Positions 41,414-51,644 of a stretch of 64,000 nucleotides of DNA are shown piece by piece; the stretch's first letter is position 1; every line of letters begins with the position of its first letter. The DNA comes from CAWIMX01 sp963792785. GTDB taxonomy: Bacteria > Acidobacteriota > Vicinamibacteria > Vicinamibacterales > CAVVIG01. The notes under the pieces are model-generated. The model was given only the letters and a program-made list of their open reading frames with translations, ran no database searches and had not been told where the DNA came from. The DNA is taken from NCBI GenBank assembly GCA_963792785.1, contig CAWBXO010000001.1, positions 310,001 through 374,000 on the forward strand, in the 5' to 3' direction. The position numbers were made by a program, and so were the translations under genes.

Positions 41414-42271
41414 GGTTTCCAACGGAGTCCTTCCCAGCGCTGACGAAGAACGCCCGCCCGGGCCATCTTCAAGAGCGCACGCCGACGTGGATACAGTTCG
41501 CGTTTCCTGCGCAAATCCGCCGGCAGGAACAGCGAGGCTTTTTGCCCGAGTGTTGAGAGACACCAATAGAAGATCAGGAATTCCCGGTATGCGGGATCCG
41601 TGCGTGGAGCCCGTCCCGCGTGCTGCCAGTAGCCGCGGGCCAGCCGGACAAAATCCGGGCCCGACAAGTTGCAGAGCGGCTGGATCAGGGAGAACCCCGG
41701 CGGCGCCACCGCGAGGCTCTTCTCGTCGATCGACAGCACGCCTCCCGAGGCGGTCGTGACGAAGTTCTTCGGCGCCGCGTCTCCGTAGGTGAGCGTCCAG
41801 CCCACCTGGATCGTGCGCAGCCGTTCGAGCAGGGCATCGTGGAGCCGATCGACGGAATCTCGAAGGAAGACGCCCTTCTCCTCGAGACTGCTCCACCACC
41901 GCTCGAAATCCGCGCTCGGTGGGGGCCGCCACCTCGACGGCCTCGATCCGCGCGAGGAACGCGCCGATCTTCGGCAGGGACTCGCGCGTGGACGGTTGGA
42001 CGCCGTCCGGCACGTAGTCGAACACGAGCGTGTCATCGAGGCGCCCGTGGCACCGGCTGAACAGGTGACTCGCCTTCTGCACCAGGCCGTGCATTCGGCG
42101 CGCCTCATCGGCCGAGCGATACACGCGAATCTTGAACTGGCGGCCGTCGCAGGTGACGACGCGGTGCGCCGCGACCAGGCCCGGCGGGACCGTCAGTTCG
42201 CGCGCGCGGGCCGCCTGAACAACCCGGGCCAGCAGGTCGGACTCGCGCACGCGCGGTGCGGTCGCGATCAT
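41353..42271 (-). CDS. Kinase-like (APH/LPS-kinase fold) protein, one frameshift
   Basis: About 306 residues after repair. The N-terminal lobe (ATG 42271) has QFKIRVYRSADEARRM and LVFDYVPDG; the C-terminal lobe has the catalytic-type loop YGDAAPKNFV and the metal-binding segment VLSIDEKSLAV. The two lie in different frames, joined at a run of five G (41921-41925, plus strand): removing one base gives VEVAAPPSADFERWWSSLEEKG. The fold matches protein-kinase-like sugar/lipid kinases (WaaP/APH type). Unlike the APH-fold protein at 5011 it keeps the catalytic Asp. Starts within the stop of the NeuD-like gene (ATGA). Confidence 0.68.
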
Positions 42272-42981
42272 CTTCTCGATATGGACCGCGCCGGCACACC
42301 CACGACGGTCGCGCCGGCGGGGACGGGGCCAATCACCACGGCGCCCGCACCGATGACTGCGTCGTCACCGATCACCAGTGGGGCCTCGCTGGTCCCGTTG
42401 CTGACAACGGCTCCGGCTCCCACGAACACGCGCTTGCCGACATGAACGAAACCCGAGAGGTGCACGCCCGGCGCCAGGACGGTGTACGAGTCGACGTGCA
42501 CATCGTGGCCAATCGTGCAGTGTGGATTGACGACGACCTGTTCGCCGATGGTGATGTTCGTCGTCAGGCTGCAGCGGGCGCAAATGACCGTGCCGGCGCC
42601 GATCGCAACCCAGGGTGACCGCACCACGGTCGGATGAATCATCGTCTCGAAGCCAAAGCCGGCGCGACGGACTCTCAGCGCCATGACCTCGCGCGCCTGG
42701 GGCGCACCGACGGCGACGATGACCGACGCCGAGGGGAACAGCTGCTTCGCAGCGTCCAGAGACATCACTGGAAGACCGTTCACGTCCCGACAAATCCGCT
42801 CGTGAGCGTCGTCAGCAAAGCACACCGCCTCGACAGGCGTCCCGTCGGCTCGAGAGCAGGTCCCGGCGAGCCATGCGATCTCCCGACCGAGGCCGCCGGC
42901 CCCATACACGACCACCTGGGACAGCCCAAGCTCGTGTGAAGCGCGGACTAGCGTCGGGGCGAAGGCCCTGGTGTTTGCCAT
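42268..42981 (-). CDS. NeuD/PglD-type sugar O/N-acyltransferase (left-handed beta-helix)
   Basis: 237 residues. The N-terminal Rossmann-like sugar-nucleotide domain starts VVVYGAGGLGREIAWLAG. The C-terminal hexapeptide-repeat beta-helix runs from IGAGTVICARCSLTTNITIG to VIGDDAVIGAGAVVIGPVPA, with a candidate catalytic His in NPHCTIGHDVHVDSYT. Family members acetylate UDP-4-amino-trideoxy sugars (PglD) or sialic acids (NeuD). With the DegT aminotransferase and PglF-like dehydratase nearby, a PglD role in UDP-diacetamido-trideoxyhexose synthesis is likely (inference). Confidence 0.83.
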   Translation of the reverse strand: MANTRAFAPTLVRASHELGLSQVVVYGAGGLGREIAWLAGTCSRADGTPVEAVCFADDAHERICRDVNGLPVMSLDAAKQLFPSASVIVAVGAPQAREVMALRVRRAGFGFETMIHPTVVRSPWVAIGAGTVICARCSLTTNITIGEQVVVNPHCTIGHDVHVDSYTVLAPGVHLSGFVHVGKRVFVGAGAVVSNGTSEAPLVIGDDAVIGAGAVVIGPVPAGATVVGVPARSISRR

Positions 42982-43145
42982 ACTTGGTCATTCCCCCTCA
43001 CGGCCCGAGCAAACCTCCGACCCAGGCCTTCCATTGCCCGTCATCGCCACACAGCGAACTGAAGCGCGAGCCACTTTCCTGCCCGCTGGCCGCCTGGAAC
43101 GACGTCGAGCCCGCGGTAACGCTTGCCTGCCCACGAAACAAGGGA

Positions 43146-44504
43146 TCAGGCCATTCGAGACACCGGCGCCCAGTAGCAGTTTTCGCTGGCGCTCGCCCCG
43201 GGCACAAGCGAAGCAAACGGATGCTCGCGGTCGCGCATCGTCACCACGTTGCGACGAAAAACTACTCCCGCAGTTGCTGTCAACAGCCCGAAACGCTTGA
43301 TGCCCCCGCAAACACATTGCGCTCGATCACCACCGGCCCGCCTGTCATGCCCTGCCCGTTGAGATTCGACCACGCTCGCGCCGCCCGGTTTGGGGCCATC
43401 CGGATCGAGTAGAAATACATTGTCGTGAATGTGATAGTCAGTACCGTGCGTGCCGAAACTGCCGCCAACACTCAAGAATATGTTGTGGTGGGCCTCCGCC
43501 CGCTGCGACAGGTAGTAGTCGATACCGCCATCCGCATTCGATACACGGTTGTTGACGATCAGGCTATCGTTCGACTCCTGAATTCCAATTGCCATGCGTT
43601 CACGATCTGTCGTGACTCCCAGGACCACCGGCACCACGTCAGATAGACGGTTTCCAGTCACCGTCACATGATGGCTCTTCAACACGTAGACGGCATCGCT
43701 TGCTGTACGTGTCACGACACTATTACTGATCGTCGCCAAGTTGCACCCGATCCGTAAATAGATCCCAAGACCAATTACGTCCTGAACAGACACATTCCGA
43801 ATCGTCAGGTGGTCAGCGGCATTCGCGTCGATCCCGACTCCCCCCCCGTCCCTGAAAGCAATATCTTCCAGGGTGAAATAGTCACCGGCGTGCGTGAGCA
43901 GGAAATGTCGAAGGACGGTCAGGTGGGACGGTGGACCGCCAGGACTTCGATACCAAATGCGCCCGGTGGTGAAACGCGGGCCCCACTGGCCGGCCTCGAA
44001 CTTGGCGAGATAGGCGGCGACGTCGCCATCATTGGACCCAGGTCGCAGCGAGCCAACCGGAACGTCCGGAAGAAGCTGACCATCCGCATAGGCCAGCACC
44101 GCGCTGTACTGGTCCAGCACCATCTCATAGATGTCGGTATATCCAGGAACCAGTGACCACGCTCGGGCCGACTCGTCGCCGTCGATGACCGGCGGCGTCC
44201 CGTTACCGTAGGCGCCAAGCCGAACAGTCGCCTCGGCGGAGCCGCGTATCGGAATGCCGGAGACGCCCCACTGCCCGCGAAACACGTCGCCTCGACGCAG
44301 CAGAATGGTGTCACCGGCCGCGAACTCACCGTGGACTAGCGCGATCCTCGTTCGCTCGAGCGTCTGCCATGCATCTTCAGGACTCTGGCCGCTGTGAGTG
44401 TCGTCGCCCGCTCGCGAGACGTAGAATGTCTTGGCCGATCCGGTTCCAGCAAAGACCGTCACAAGGACCGCTACCACCTGCGTGAATTGCCACAGTCGTC
44501 TCAC
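43146..44504 (-). CDS. Secreted right-handed beta-helix protein (pectate-lyase-like fold)
   Basis: About 452 codons; GTG start with GAGGAA about 7 bases upstream. A signal peptide (VVAVLVTVFAGTGSA) is followed by KTFYVSRAGDDTHSGQSPED, the usual entry of secreted polysaccharide-binding or -cleaving beta-helix proteins. Beta-helix coils follow with NxxNN-type turns (IRNVSVQDVIGLGIYL, VTVTGNRLSD, LIVNNRVSN). Between about 43290 and 43385 the coding frame shifts and returns: the segment MTGGPVVIERNVFAGASS is in another frame, consistent with two compensating base errors. May be a lyase or epimerase acting on the exported polymer (inference). Confidence 0.75.
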   Translation of the reverse strand: MRRLWQFTQVVAVLVTVFAGTGSAKTFYVSRAGDDTHSGQSPEDAWQTLERTRIALVHGEFAAGDTILLRRGDVFRGQWGVSGIPIRGSAEATVRLGAYGNGTPPVIDGDESARAWSLVPGYTDIYEMVLDQYSAVLAYADGQLLPDVPVGSLRPGSNDGDVAAYLAKFEAGQWGPRFTTGRIWYRSPGGPPSHLTVLRHFLLTHAGDYFTLEDIAFRDGGGVGIDANAADHLTIRNVSVQDVIGLGIYLRIGCNLATISNSVVTRTASDAVYVLKSHHVTVTGNRLSDVVPVVLGVTTDRERMAIGIQESNDSLIVNNRVSNADGGIDYYLSQRAEAHHNIFLSVGGSFGTHGTDYHIHDNVFLLDPDGPKPGGASVVESQRAGHDRRAGGDRAQCVCGGIKRFGLLTATAGVVFRRNVVTMRDREHPFASLVPGASASENCYWAPVSRMA

Positions 44505-44541
44505 GACGTTCCTCGTTGTGTCTCGTTCGAGCGCCTGCTGG

Positions 44542-45183
44542 TCACCACTTCCCCTCGAACTTGTTCTGCTTGCTCATCTTTCGCCCGACCAGCACTATCT
44601 GGTCCGCGACGAGCGGATTCACTCTGGCCAGAATCTTTCTGGCGCCTTCCACAACCCGAAATCGCGATTCCCTCGGCACGACTTCCAGTTCCTCGATGTC
44701 GAAGCCGTGTTTTTCGACGATGTACCGAAGAGTCTGAGGACTGTAGTAGCACGTGTGTTCCGGGTGCGTCAGCTCACGACGCCGTAACGCCGCCAACAGC
44801 ATTCCAGACACTGACAAGCTGTTTGGTGTCGTGATGATGAGCCGCCCCTCTGGCCGCAGCGCGCGCCAGGCCGAGTCGAGGAACAGGCCCATGTTGTAGA
44901 TGTGTTCGACAAGTTCACCAGCCGTGACGACATCGTATTCTTCGACAAACGAGAGATGTTCGACGTTCGCGACGACGAACCTGTAGTTGTGACTCTCATT
45001 GATCTGTCGGACGCGCTCTTCAAGGATATCGACACCAAGGCATCTCTCAGCGTGTTCACATACGAATGCGTGAAACCATTGCCCACGTGCCAGTTTCAGT
45101 TCGGCGGCCCAGTGATCGACGCCTCCGCAATCGAGCACGGCCTTGTGGGCGAGATACTTTGCAAGTATCTGTTCTCGGTACAT
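44542..45183 (-). CDS. Class I SAM-dependent methyltransferase
   Basis: 213 residues. Motif I region VLDCGGVDHWAAELKLARG, acidic loop after CLGVDILEERV, and YDVVTAGELVEHIYNMGLFL (methyltransferase type 11 style), then LRPEGRLIITTPNSLSVSG. This pattern is common among methyltransferases in O-antigen loci. Starts 3 bases after the stop of the upstream glycosyltransferase gene, so probably cotranscribed. Probable sugar or lipid-linked substrate; not further defined. Confidence 0.84.
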   Translation of the reverse strand: MYREQILAKYLAHKAVLDCGGVDHWAAELKLARGQWFHAFVCEHAERCLGVDILEERVRQINESHNYRFVVANVEHLSFVEEYDVVTAGELVEHIYNMGLFLDSAWRALRPEGRLIITTPNSLSVSGMLLAALRRRELTHPEHTCYYSPQTLRYIVEKHGFDIEELEVVPRESRFRVVEGARKILARVNPLVADQIVLVGRKMSKQNKFEGKW

Positions 45184-45186
45184 GAC

Positions 45187-46325
45187 CTACGACGCCCCTA
45201 ATTGGAAAGCAGAATGGAACAGTTCCATTAGATCGTTGCCGAGTCGCTCCTCGGTCAGATCCCGTTCCGCCTTGGCCCGCGCGCCCCTGCCGAGCACCGC
45301 CCGCCGGGACGGACTGACAATGAGCGATTCGAGCGCCAGCGCCAACCGGTGCGCGGCGTCGGCGACATACTGCCCGTCTTCAGTCATTCTCACCAGCACG
45401 CCGCCTTCGCCGTCCTGCACCAATTCAGGGAGACCTCCCGCGTCAGATGCGACAACGGGCAACCCACTGGCGAGACTCTCTAGTACGAAAAATGGCATAT
45501 TCTCCCAGGCCGATGCGGAAACGCCGATGTCGGAATTGGCATAAATGTCCGCCAGTTCCTCACGGTGCTTTGGTCCGAGCAAATGAACGTTCGGATGTTC
45601 TGAGGCCCGACGCCTCGTCTCGTCGGACATCTGGCCGACAAGTACATAGTCGGAGGCCGGCAGGTGGCGCTCATTGAGCGCACCGATCGCTCCATCAGTT
45701 CGATCAACCCTTTTCGTCTTTCGTCGCGGCCAACGTACAACACCTTGACCGTCTCATCGCCGAGGTGATGGCGAGCCCAGAATCCGATCTGTCTCCGTTC
45801 CGGCGTGAACATCTGAAGATCGATTGCATGCTGGGCGTGCTTGACATTGCCGCCGAGTCGCTCGCCGACGCAGTTCAACACGTGTTGTTGCCTGGCTCGT
45901 GACGCTTCGAGCCACAGGTCGGCCATGAGGGCCAACTCGACGTAGCCTGGTGAGTCGGCTGCGCGGATTGGAAGGGGGGTCACATTGGGGCCTAGAACAA
46001 CCTTCTTCCCGAGCAAGAGCTTTGCCGTGAATGCGTACAGGGACGATACAAGGCCAGTTGGCACGTAGATCAGATCCGCTCGAGTGGCGAGCATCAACAC
46101 GCGGCCAACCTGGCTGGCGATCTTCCAACGCGATTTGCAATCGAAAGACTGGACAACCCGAATGGACTTCGCGCGCGCATAGGGCTCGTTCGGATCTATG
46201 TGCCCAGTGAGCAGTGTGACGTGGATGTCCGATCGGCGGGAAAGCGCATTCAGGGTACCAACCACATTCCTATGAGGACCACTGTTGCCGACGGCATGGT
46301 CCACGATGATGAGCAATTCGATCAT
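45187..46325 (-). CDS. Glycosyltransferase family 4, one frameshift
   Basis: About 379 residues when repaired. The N-terminal half (ATG 46325: MIELLIIVDHAVGNSGPHRN) and middle (VKVLYVGRDERRKGLIELM) are in one frame. The C-terminal half continues in another with GAIGALNERHLPASDYVLVG and the donor-site EX7E-type motif SASAWENMPFFVLESLASG, LPVVASDAGGLPELV. The join is near 45690-45698, where one base seems missing. GT-B fold, retaining NDP-sugar transferase of polysaccharide assembly; specificity unknown. Confidence 0.8.
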
Positions 46326-46358
46326 GAAGGGGTTCTAGGAGACCGGGGCTGCCCGCTG

Positions 46359-47513
46359 CTACACCGCTGCCGCGTGCACCAGCGGGACACACAGGGCGGT
46401 TTCCGACACGCGCACCAGGTCGGCAAGAGTCAGGCTGGATCCGCTTGGCAGGCAGAGTCCCGTCGCGAACAGTTCTTCGGCCACTCGGCCGCCGCGCGTG
46501 CGGCACCCCCGAAACACGGGCTGCAGGTGCATCGGCTTCCAGACCGGGCGGGCCTCGATGTTCGCCTCGTTCAGGCCTTGAAGCATGTCGTCGCGTGTCG
46601 CACCGAAGCCCACGGGATCGACGGTGATGCACGTCAGCCAGTTGGTGCTTCGTCCATACGAGGCTTCCGGCATGAAACGAATGCCCGGCGTGCCGCTGAA
46701 CGCTCGACGGTAGAACGCATTATTCGAGCGCCGCTGGTCGACGCGGACCGCGAGCTTCCGCAGCTGCGCCCTGGCGACCGCGGCCAGCAGGTTGCTCATC
46801 CGGTAGTTGTAGCCGACACATGAATGCTCGTAGTGGGGCGCCGGGTCGCGCGCCTGCGTCGCCAGAAATCGGGCTTTCTCGGCCCACTCCCGGTGGTCCG
46901 ACACCAGCATGCCGCCGCCGCCGGCGGTGATGATTTTGTTGCCGTTGAAGGAGAAGACGCCGATGTCGCCGAACGTTCCGGCCTGCCTTCCTCTGTAGGT
47001 CGCCCCCAGAGCCTCGGCCGCATCTTCAACCAGCGGCACGCCGTAGCGAGCGCATGCGCTACGGACCGCGTCGTAGTCCGCGCACTGGCCGTAGAGATCG
47101 ACGGTAATGACGGCCTTCGGCAGCTTCCCCTTCCCGGCGCAGCTCTCCAGCTCTTCTTCGAGCAGCGCGGGATCGATCGTCCAGGTGTCCGGACTCGAGT
47201 CGATGAAGACCGGCGTCGCGCCCACGTAGCGCACCGCGTTCGCCGTGGCGGCGAACGTCTGGGTCGGGACCAGCACCTCGTCGCCCGCGCCGACGCCGAG
47301 GATCTCGAGCGCGAGATGGAGCCCTGCCGTTCCGCTCGACACGGCGGCCGCATGCGCCACGTCGATCGCGGCGCAGAATTCCTTCTCCAGCACGTCGAGA
47401 TCGGGTCCGGCCGGGGCGATCCAGTTCGAATCGAATGCCCGCAGCAGGGACTCCCTCTCTTCAGGGCCCACGTGCGGCGGCGACAACCAGATTCTGGAGT
47501 CGGTTGCGTGCAC
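46359..47513 (-). CDS. DegT/DnrJ/EryC1/StrS family PLP aminotransferase (PglE/WbpE-like)
   Basis: 384 residues from GTG 47513, chosen because AGGA lies 8 bases upstream and the stop of the preceding gene ends one base before. Features: IWLSPPHVGPEE entry, SSGTAGLHLALEILGVGAGD, VEDAAEALGATYRG (PLP pyridine-binding Asp) and the Schiff-base Lys in SFNGNKIITAGGGGMLV. Transaminates a UDP-4-keto-6-deoxy sugar with glutamate to a 4-amino sugar. It follows the phosphoglycosyl transferase and sits in the same transcript as the dehydratase (57982) and acetyltransferase (42268) that would complete a bacillosamine-type pathway. Confidence 0.88.
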   Translation of the reverse strand: MHATDSRIWLSPPHVGPEERESLLRAFDSNWIAPAGPDLDVLEKEFCAAIDVAHAAAVSSGTAGLHLALEILGVGAGDEVLVPTQTFAATANAVRYVGATPVFIDSSPDTWTIDPALLEEELESCAGKGKLPKAVITVDLYGQCADYDAVRSACARYGVPLVEDAAEALGATYRGRQAGTFGDIGVFSFNGNKIITAGGGGMLVSDHREWAEKARFLATQARDPAPHYEHSCVGYNYRMSNLLAAVARAQLRKLAVRVDQRRSNNAFYRRAFSGTPGIRFMPEASYGRSTNWLTCITVDPVGFGATRDDMLQGLNEANIEARPVWKPMHLQPVFRGCRTRGGRVAEELFATGLCLPSGSSLTLADLVRVSETALCVPLVHAAAV

Positions 47514-47514
47514 G

Positions 47515-48162
47515 CTAGCGGTCCTGATTCGGCGGTATCGACGCATAGAGGACACCCATGAATTCCTCGGCGGTCGCATGATTCGGAGCGCTGATGCCCC
47601 TCTGGGTCACGACGCGTCCGACGGTGAGGACAAGGATCTTGAGATCGAGCGCGAACGACACGCGCTCGACGTACTCGACGTCGAGCGCGAACCGTCGCTC
47701 CCAGCTCGAGGGTGTTCCTGCCCCAGACCTGCGCGAGGCCCGTGATGCCTGGCATGACGTCGTGACGGCGGGCCTGCGCGGCCGTGTAGCGTTCGAGATA
47801 CCGCATCAGCAGCGGCCGCGGACCGACGAGGCTCATGTCGCCCTTGAGCACGTTGATCAACTGCGGGATCTCGTCGACGCTCAGGCGACGGAGCACGCGG
47901 CCGAGAGCCGTGAGACGCTCCGCGTCGGGGAGCAGCCGTCCCCGCCGATCGCGGCCGTCGTTCATGGTGCGGAACTTGAGCAGCGTGAAGGGCTGCCCGT
48001 GCAGGCCCGGCCTCGTCTGTCGAAACAGCACCGGTCGGCCCATCGTGGCCCAGACCCCAACGGCTGCCATGGCCGCGACGGGCAGACAGATGAGAAGGAC
48101 GGCCAGCGCCACGGCGATGTCGAGCCAGCGCTTGCCTCTCGATCGGTACAGGCCGATGCTCA
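47515..48162 (-). CDS. Small monotopic phosphoglycosyl transferase (PglC-like), one frameshift
   Basis: About 215 residues. Re-entrant membrane helix near the N-terminus (WLDIAVALAVLLICLPVAAM), then PVLFRQTRPGLHGQPFTLLK, FRTM, the RRLSVDEIPQLINVLKGDMS motif, VGPRPLL and MPGITGLAQVWGRN, all standard for the bacterial sugar transferase family. The short length points to the PglC class without the N-terminal transmembrane bundle. The tail continues in another frame after one extra base near 47705: WERRFALDVEYVERVSFALD to a TAG at 47515-47517. It transfers a phospho-sugar from UDP-sugar to undecaprenyl phosphate, initiating the repeat unit. Confidence 0.83.
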
Positions 48163-48186
48163 TGCAGCGGGGCGTTGTGCGTGGCT

Positions 48187-49440
48187 TCACCGCGCCGCTT
48201 CCACCACTCGGAGATGCCCGCTGCCGAAGGGGGCCGGCGGTGCTGGCGGCTGCGGTGTCGGGGCAGGAACCGGCAGACCTCGGTCGGCGAGCAGCTGGCG
48301 GTACTCGGCGTAGATGCCCTCCCACATCGACTCCGGCCTGAACTCCATGAGCATCCGCTGCCGTCCGGCACGTCCGTGCTCGTGACAGAGCAGCCGGTTC
48401 TGCAGGTACGTGCGCATGGCCGCCGCCAGAGCGGCGGAATCCCGCGCCGGCACGAGCGTTCCGGTGATTCCGTCCTGGACGGCATCCACGCATCCGGGGA
48501 TCCGCGTCGCGATCACGGGGAGGCCCATGGCCGCGGCTTCGAGCGCCACTGTCGGAAGCCCTTCGCGGTAGGTCGGCAAGACGAGGACGTCCATCGCCGC
48601 ATAGAGCGGAGGCGTGTTCCAGTCCATGCCGGCAAAGTGCACGCGCGGATCCTGCCGCAGGCTGCGCTCCGTCTCGGGCACCCCGTCGCGCTCTTCGACC
48701 GGCCCGACGATCAGCAGGTGTGCGTCCGGGCACGCGTCCCTGACGGTTCTCCACGCGTCGGCGAGCTCCACGATCCCCTTGTCGCGCACGATTCGTCCGA
48801 CGAAACCGATCACCCATGCGCTCGACGGAATCCCCAGGCGCATCCTCACTGCCGCCCGATGCGACGACTGGCAAAGCGGATTGAAACGCCGCACCGCGTC
48901 CACGCCGTTTACGCTTCCACGACGAACCACCCGGATCTTGGATGGCCTGCAAAGGCCTTCAGCAAGGACGGTCTCGCGCAGCGAATCGCTCACCACGATC
49001 ACGCGATGCGCCAGCCGGCACGCCAACGTCTCGGTGGTCTTCAGCAGCGCTCGCTTCGCACCGGTAGCGGTCATGAGGGGAAGGCCGACCACGTGGTAGA
49101 TGCGCACGGGAGTACCGACGCGCGCACCGGCGAGCAGGCCCAGCAGCCCCGCTTTTGGTGTATGCGCGTGGAGGATGATCGGCCGATGTCTCCTGAGGTA
49201 TGAAGCCAGCTCCCGGACGGCAGCCAGATCCTCGAGAGGAGCAATGCGCCGAGGCATCGTGACGGCGTGAACGTCGACATTCTCGAGCAGGCCGAAGCTA
49301 TCGAGGTCGGCACCCGGCGACGACACGGCGCTCACGCGGAACCCTCGTGCCGTCATGTACCGAAGTTGCCCGGCGAGGAACGCATGCAGGCTCATCGGCA
49401 CCGAGGTGACGTGCGTCAACAGAGGGCGATTAGTGTCCAC
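48187..49440 (-). CDS. Glycosyltransferase family 4
   Basis: 417 residues, intact. N-terminal Rossmann domain (LHAFLAGQLRYMTARGFRV; ILHAHTPKAGLLGLLAG), then GFVGRIVRDKGIVELADAW in the donor domain and the EX7E motif in LPTYREGLPTVALEAAAMG, LPVIATRIPGCVDAV. This resembles capsule transferases that act early after the priming sugar (PglA/WbnH-like), a reading supported by the adjacent PglC-like gene. The C-terminal 20 residues are Pro-rich. GT-B, retaining. Confidence 0.87.
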   Translation of the reverse strand: MDTNRPLLTHVTSVPMSLHAFLAGQLRYMTARGFRVSAVSSPGADLDSFGLLENVDVHAVTMPRRIAPLEDLAAVRELASYLRRHRPIILHAHTPKAGLLGLLAGARVGTPVRIYHVVGLPLMTATGAKRALLKTTETLACRLAHRVIVVSDSLRETVLAEGLCRPSKIRVVRRGSVNGVDAVRRFNPLCQSSHRAAVRMRLGIPSSAWVIGFVGRIVRDKGIVELADAWRTVRDACPDAHLLIVGPVEERDGVPETERSLRQDPRVHFAGMDWNTPPLYAAMDVLVLPTYREGLPTVALEAAAMGLPVIATRIPGCVDAVQDGITGTLVPARDSAALAAAMRTYLQNRLLCHEHGRAGRQRMLMEFRPESMWEGIYAEYRQLLADRGLPVPAPTPQPPAPPAPFGSGHLRVVEAAR

Positions 49441-50380
49441 GAGATTTTCTGTGTCGCGGCGGGTTCAGCTCGCGCAGCGATGGGCCACACTCGGAAAGCG
49501 GCGTCTCACGATCGCGACAACCGATTCGCGCGCCTGGCGGAATTCCCGCGTCTGCGCCTCGTCGGGAGGGCTGGAACGGCGGCCCACGAGTCTGCTCACC
49601 ATAGCCGGCCGCAAACCCCACGCGGTAAGCCACTGCCTTCGCGTGGCTCGCCACCGAACACATGCGGCTCGACACGGGAAAGCGGCTCCGGTGTTTCCGG
49701 AACGATCTCCGCGTACCGGCGAGCGCGTCGAGAATCTTGGGAAGCGTCGCCGTCTCGTGCTCGGTGTAGACGTAGCTCACATCCGCCATGACGGCGAACG
49801 GGTTCGCGAAGAGGAATCGGATGAGGTAGTCGACGTCCTCGCCCGAATTCAGCGCTTGGTCGAAGCGGATGCTCCGGGCCTGCTGCCGCCGGAGCATCGA
49901 CGGCGCGTGCGCCACCGGCGGCGCCGCCAGCCGCTTCATCGGCGGCCGAAGCCCGAGCTCGGGTTGCGCGAGACCGGCGCAACGCACGCCGACGATGTCA
50001 TTGTTCGCGTCCACAATCGACATGCCGGTACTGACGAGAGCAGCGCGGGGCTCCGCGAGCATCGCATCGACCTGCCGCCGGAGCTTCGTCGGAAACAACC
50101 AGTCGTCGGCGTCCAGCATGCAGACGAGATCGCCGCGCGCCTCGTCGAGGGCCCTCTGCCGCGCGGCTCCGCGGCCGAAGTGCCCGCGCAGGGGGATGTA
50201 GCGGACTCGGGAGTCCGCCGCTTGCTCGACGACGGCGCGGGGGGCGTCGGTCGAGCCGTCGTCAACGAGCACACATTCCCAGTTGGCATAGCTCTGCGAC
50301 AGGAGTGACGCCAGCGCCCACGGCAGCGTGTGCCGCGCGTTCCAGCACGGCATCAGCACCGAGACGAGGGGTTCAGTCAC
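49430..50380 (-). CDS. Glycosyltransferase family 2 (C-terminus uncertain)
   Basis: GTG start overlapping the upstream stop as GTGA. GT-A fold: VSVLMPCWNARHTLPWALAS, VLVDDGSTDAPRAVV, then DLVCMLDADDW (metal-binding DxD) and the ALNSGEDVDYLIRFL acceptor segment. The last 60 codons in the ORF frame look non-coding. One base change near 49605 would give a protein-like tail (DEAQTREFRQARESVVAIV) ending at 49465, just before the next gene. Inverting transferase; sugar unknown. Confidence 0.82.
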   Translation of the reverse strand: MTEPLVSVLMPCWNARHTLPWALASLLSQSYANWECVLVDDGSTDAPRAVVEQAADSRVRYIPLRGHFGRGAARQRALDEARGDLVCMLDADDWLFPTKLRRQVDAMLAEPRAALVSTGMSIVDANNDIVGVRCAGLAQPELGLRPPMKRLAAPPVAHAPSMLRRQQARSIRFDQALNSGEDVDYLIRFLFANPFAVMADVSYVYTEHETATLPKILDALAGTRRSFRKHRSRFPVSSRMCSVASHAKAVAYRVGFAAGYGEQTRGPPFQPSRRGADAGIPPGARIGCRDRETPLSECGPSLRELNPPRHRKSRGH

Positions 50381-51644
50381 CTGGCCGCGTACAATCGCGT
50401 CTGCATTCTGCGGGCGACTCCAGCCGTCGCCCCTCGTGTTCGAATGCGGACGGGAACCGAGACCGGAAGCGATCCGACCGGAGCATAGACGAGGAGGAGC
50501 GAAAAGAGCACGGTTCCGCCGTAGAAGTATTCGCCGCCGAGGCCACCGACCACGGCGGCGACCAGTGCCGCGCGAATGGGGTGCTTCAGCCTCTCGACCG
50601 CGGCGCGATCCGAGCCGGCGTCACGCCACAGGACGCCCACGAACGCCAGCATGAGCAGCCCGCCGGGCACCCCCGTCTCCAGAAACATCTGCAGCCAGAA
50701 GTTGTGGCTTCCCGTGTTGAACAGACCGGTGTCGTCTCCGCGGTGGTAGAACCCGGTTCCGAGGACGGGCGCCTGTGCGAGCCGTGGCGCCTGCGCCGTC
50801 CAGATGAAGGTCCGCGCTCCATCGTCGAAACCCAGGACTCCGCTTCGACCGCGATCGAGATCCGCCTGTTTCGGCCAGAGCGTCATATCCACTTGCCGGG
50901 CGAACGGCAGGGAATTGAACGTAGGCCGCCGCCAGCAAACACGATCGCCGCGGCGACGGACGACGACGGTCCGTCGTCGGATGCCGGTGGCTGCCATCAG
51001 GTAGAGCCGCGCCCGCCAGGCCGGCCACCCAGCCGCCTCGCCCGCGAGACATGGTGGCGCCGATCAGCGCGATCGGCAGAAGCAGCGCGGCCGCGCGGCG
51101 CCATGCCGGGGAGCCCAGCCCGATCACGTAGGCACCTCCCAGGTAGCAGATGAGCATCGCCAGCATCACGCTGACGGCGTTGTCGGCAATGTAGCCCATC
51201 GGGATGGCCACGGGCTTCTCGGTTGCCGGGAACAGGAACAGGGACACGCCCAGAACGGCCGCGGCCACCAGGAGCGCCCAGGGGTAGCCGGAACGGGCGT
51301 CGGCGGAGGCGAGCGCCTGAGCCGTCAGAAGGCCCGCGCACCCATACAGCGAGAACTTGCCGAGCTTCAGAAGGCTGAATACGAGCTGCGTGCTGGAGAG
51401 GTGGTCGTAGCGCCACGACATCACCAGCGTGGAGAAGAGCGCCCAGGCCAGAAAGCATCCAAGCGTCAGCGCGGCGGCGCGCAGGCGAAGCGCACGATGC
51501 GGGCGAAGCGCCATCAACAGGGCCGCCAGGTACGGCACCATCACGAAGTCGGATATCTCCAACGTGCCGAACGGAGTCGGGACCGTGCGTCCGAGATTCG
51601 GAAGGAACACGAGCGGCAGAAGAAACAGCCAGAGTCTTCTTCAT
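50377..51644 (-). CDS. O-antigen polymerase/ligase-like membrane protein (Wzy/WaaL type), frameshifted
   Basis: About 420 residues. Multiple membrane spans (for example FVMVPYLAALLMAL, LVAAAVLGVSLFLFPA, AVSVMLAMLICYLG) and the O-antigen ligase-like central part TMSRGRGGWVAGLAGAAL; a periplasmic loop carries VLGTGFYHRGDDTG and TGSHNFWLQMFLETGVPGGL, the His-containing loop typical of Wzy_C/WaaL proteins. ATG 51644 is inside the ATGA of the previous gene, but the first 10 codons are out of frame with the rest (break in 51612-51640). A second extra base lies near 51000. Polymerises or transfers the undecaprenyl-linked glycan outside the membrane. Confidence 0.8.
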
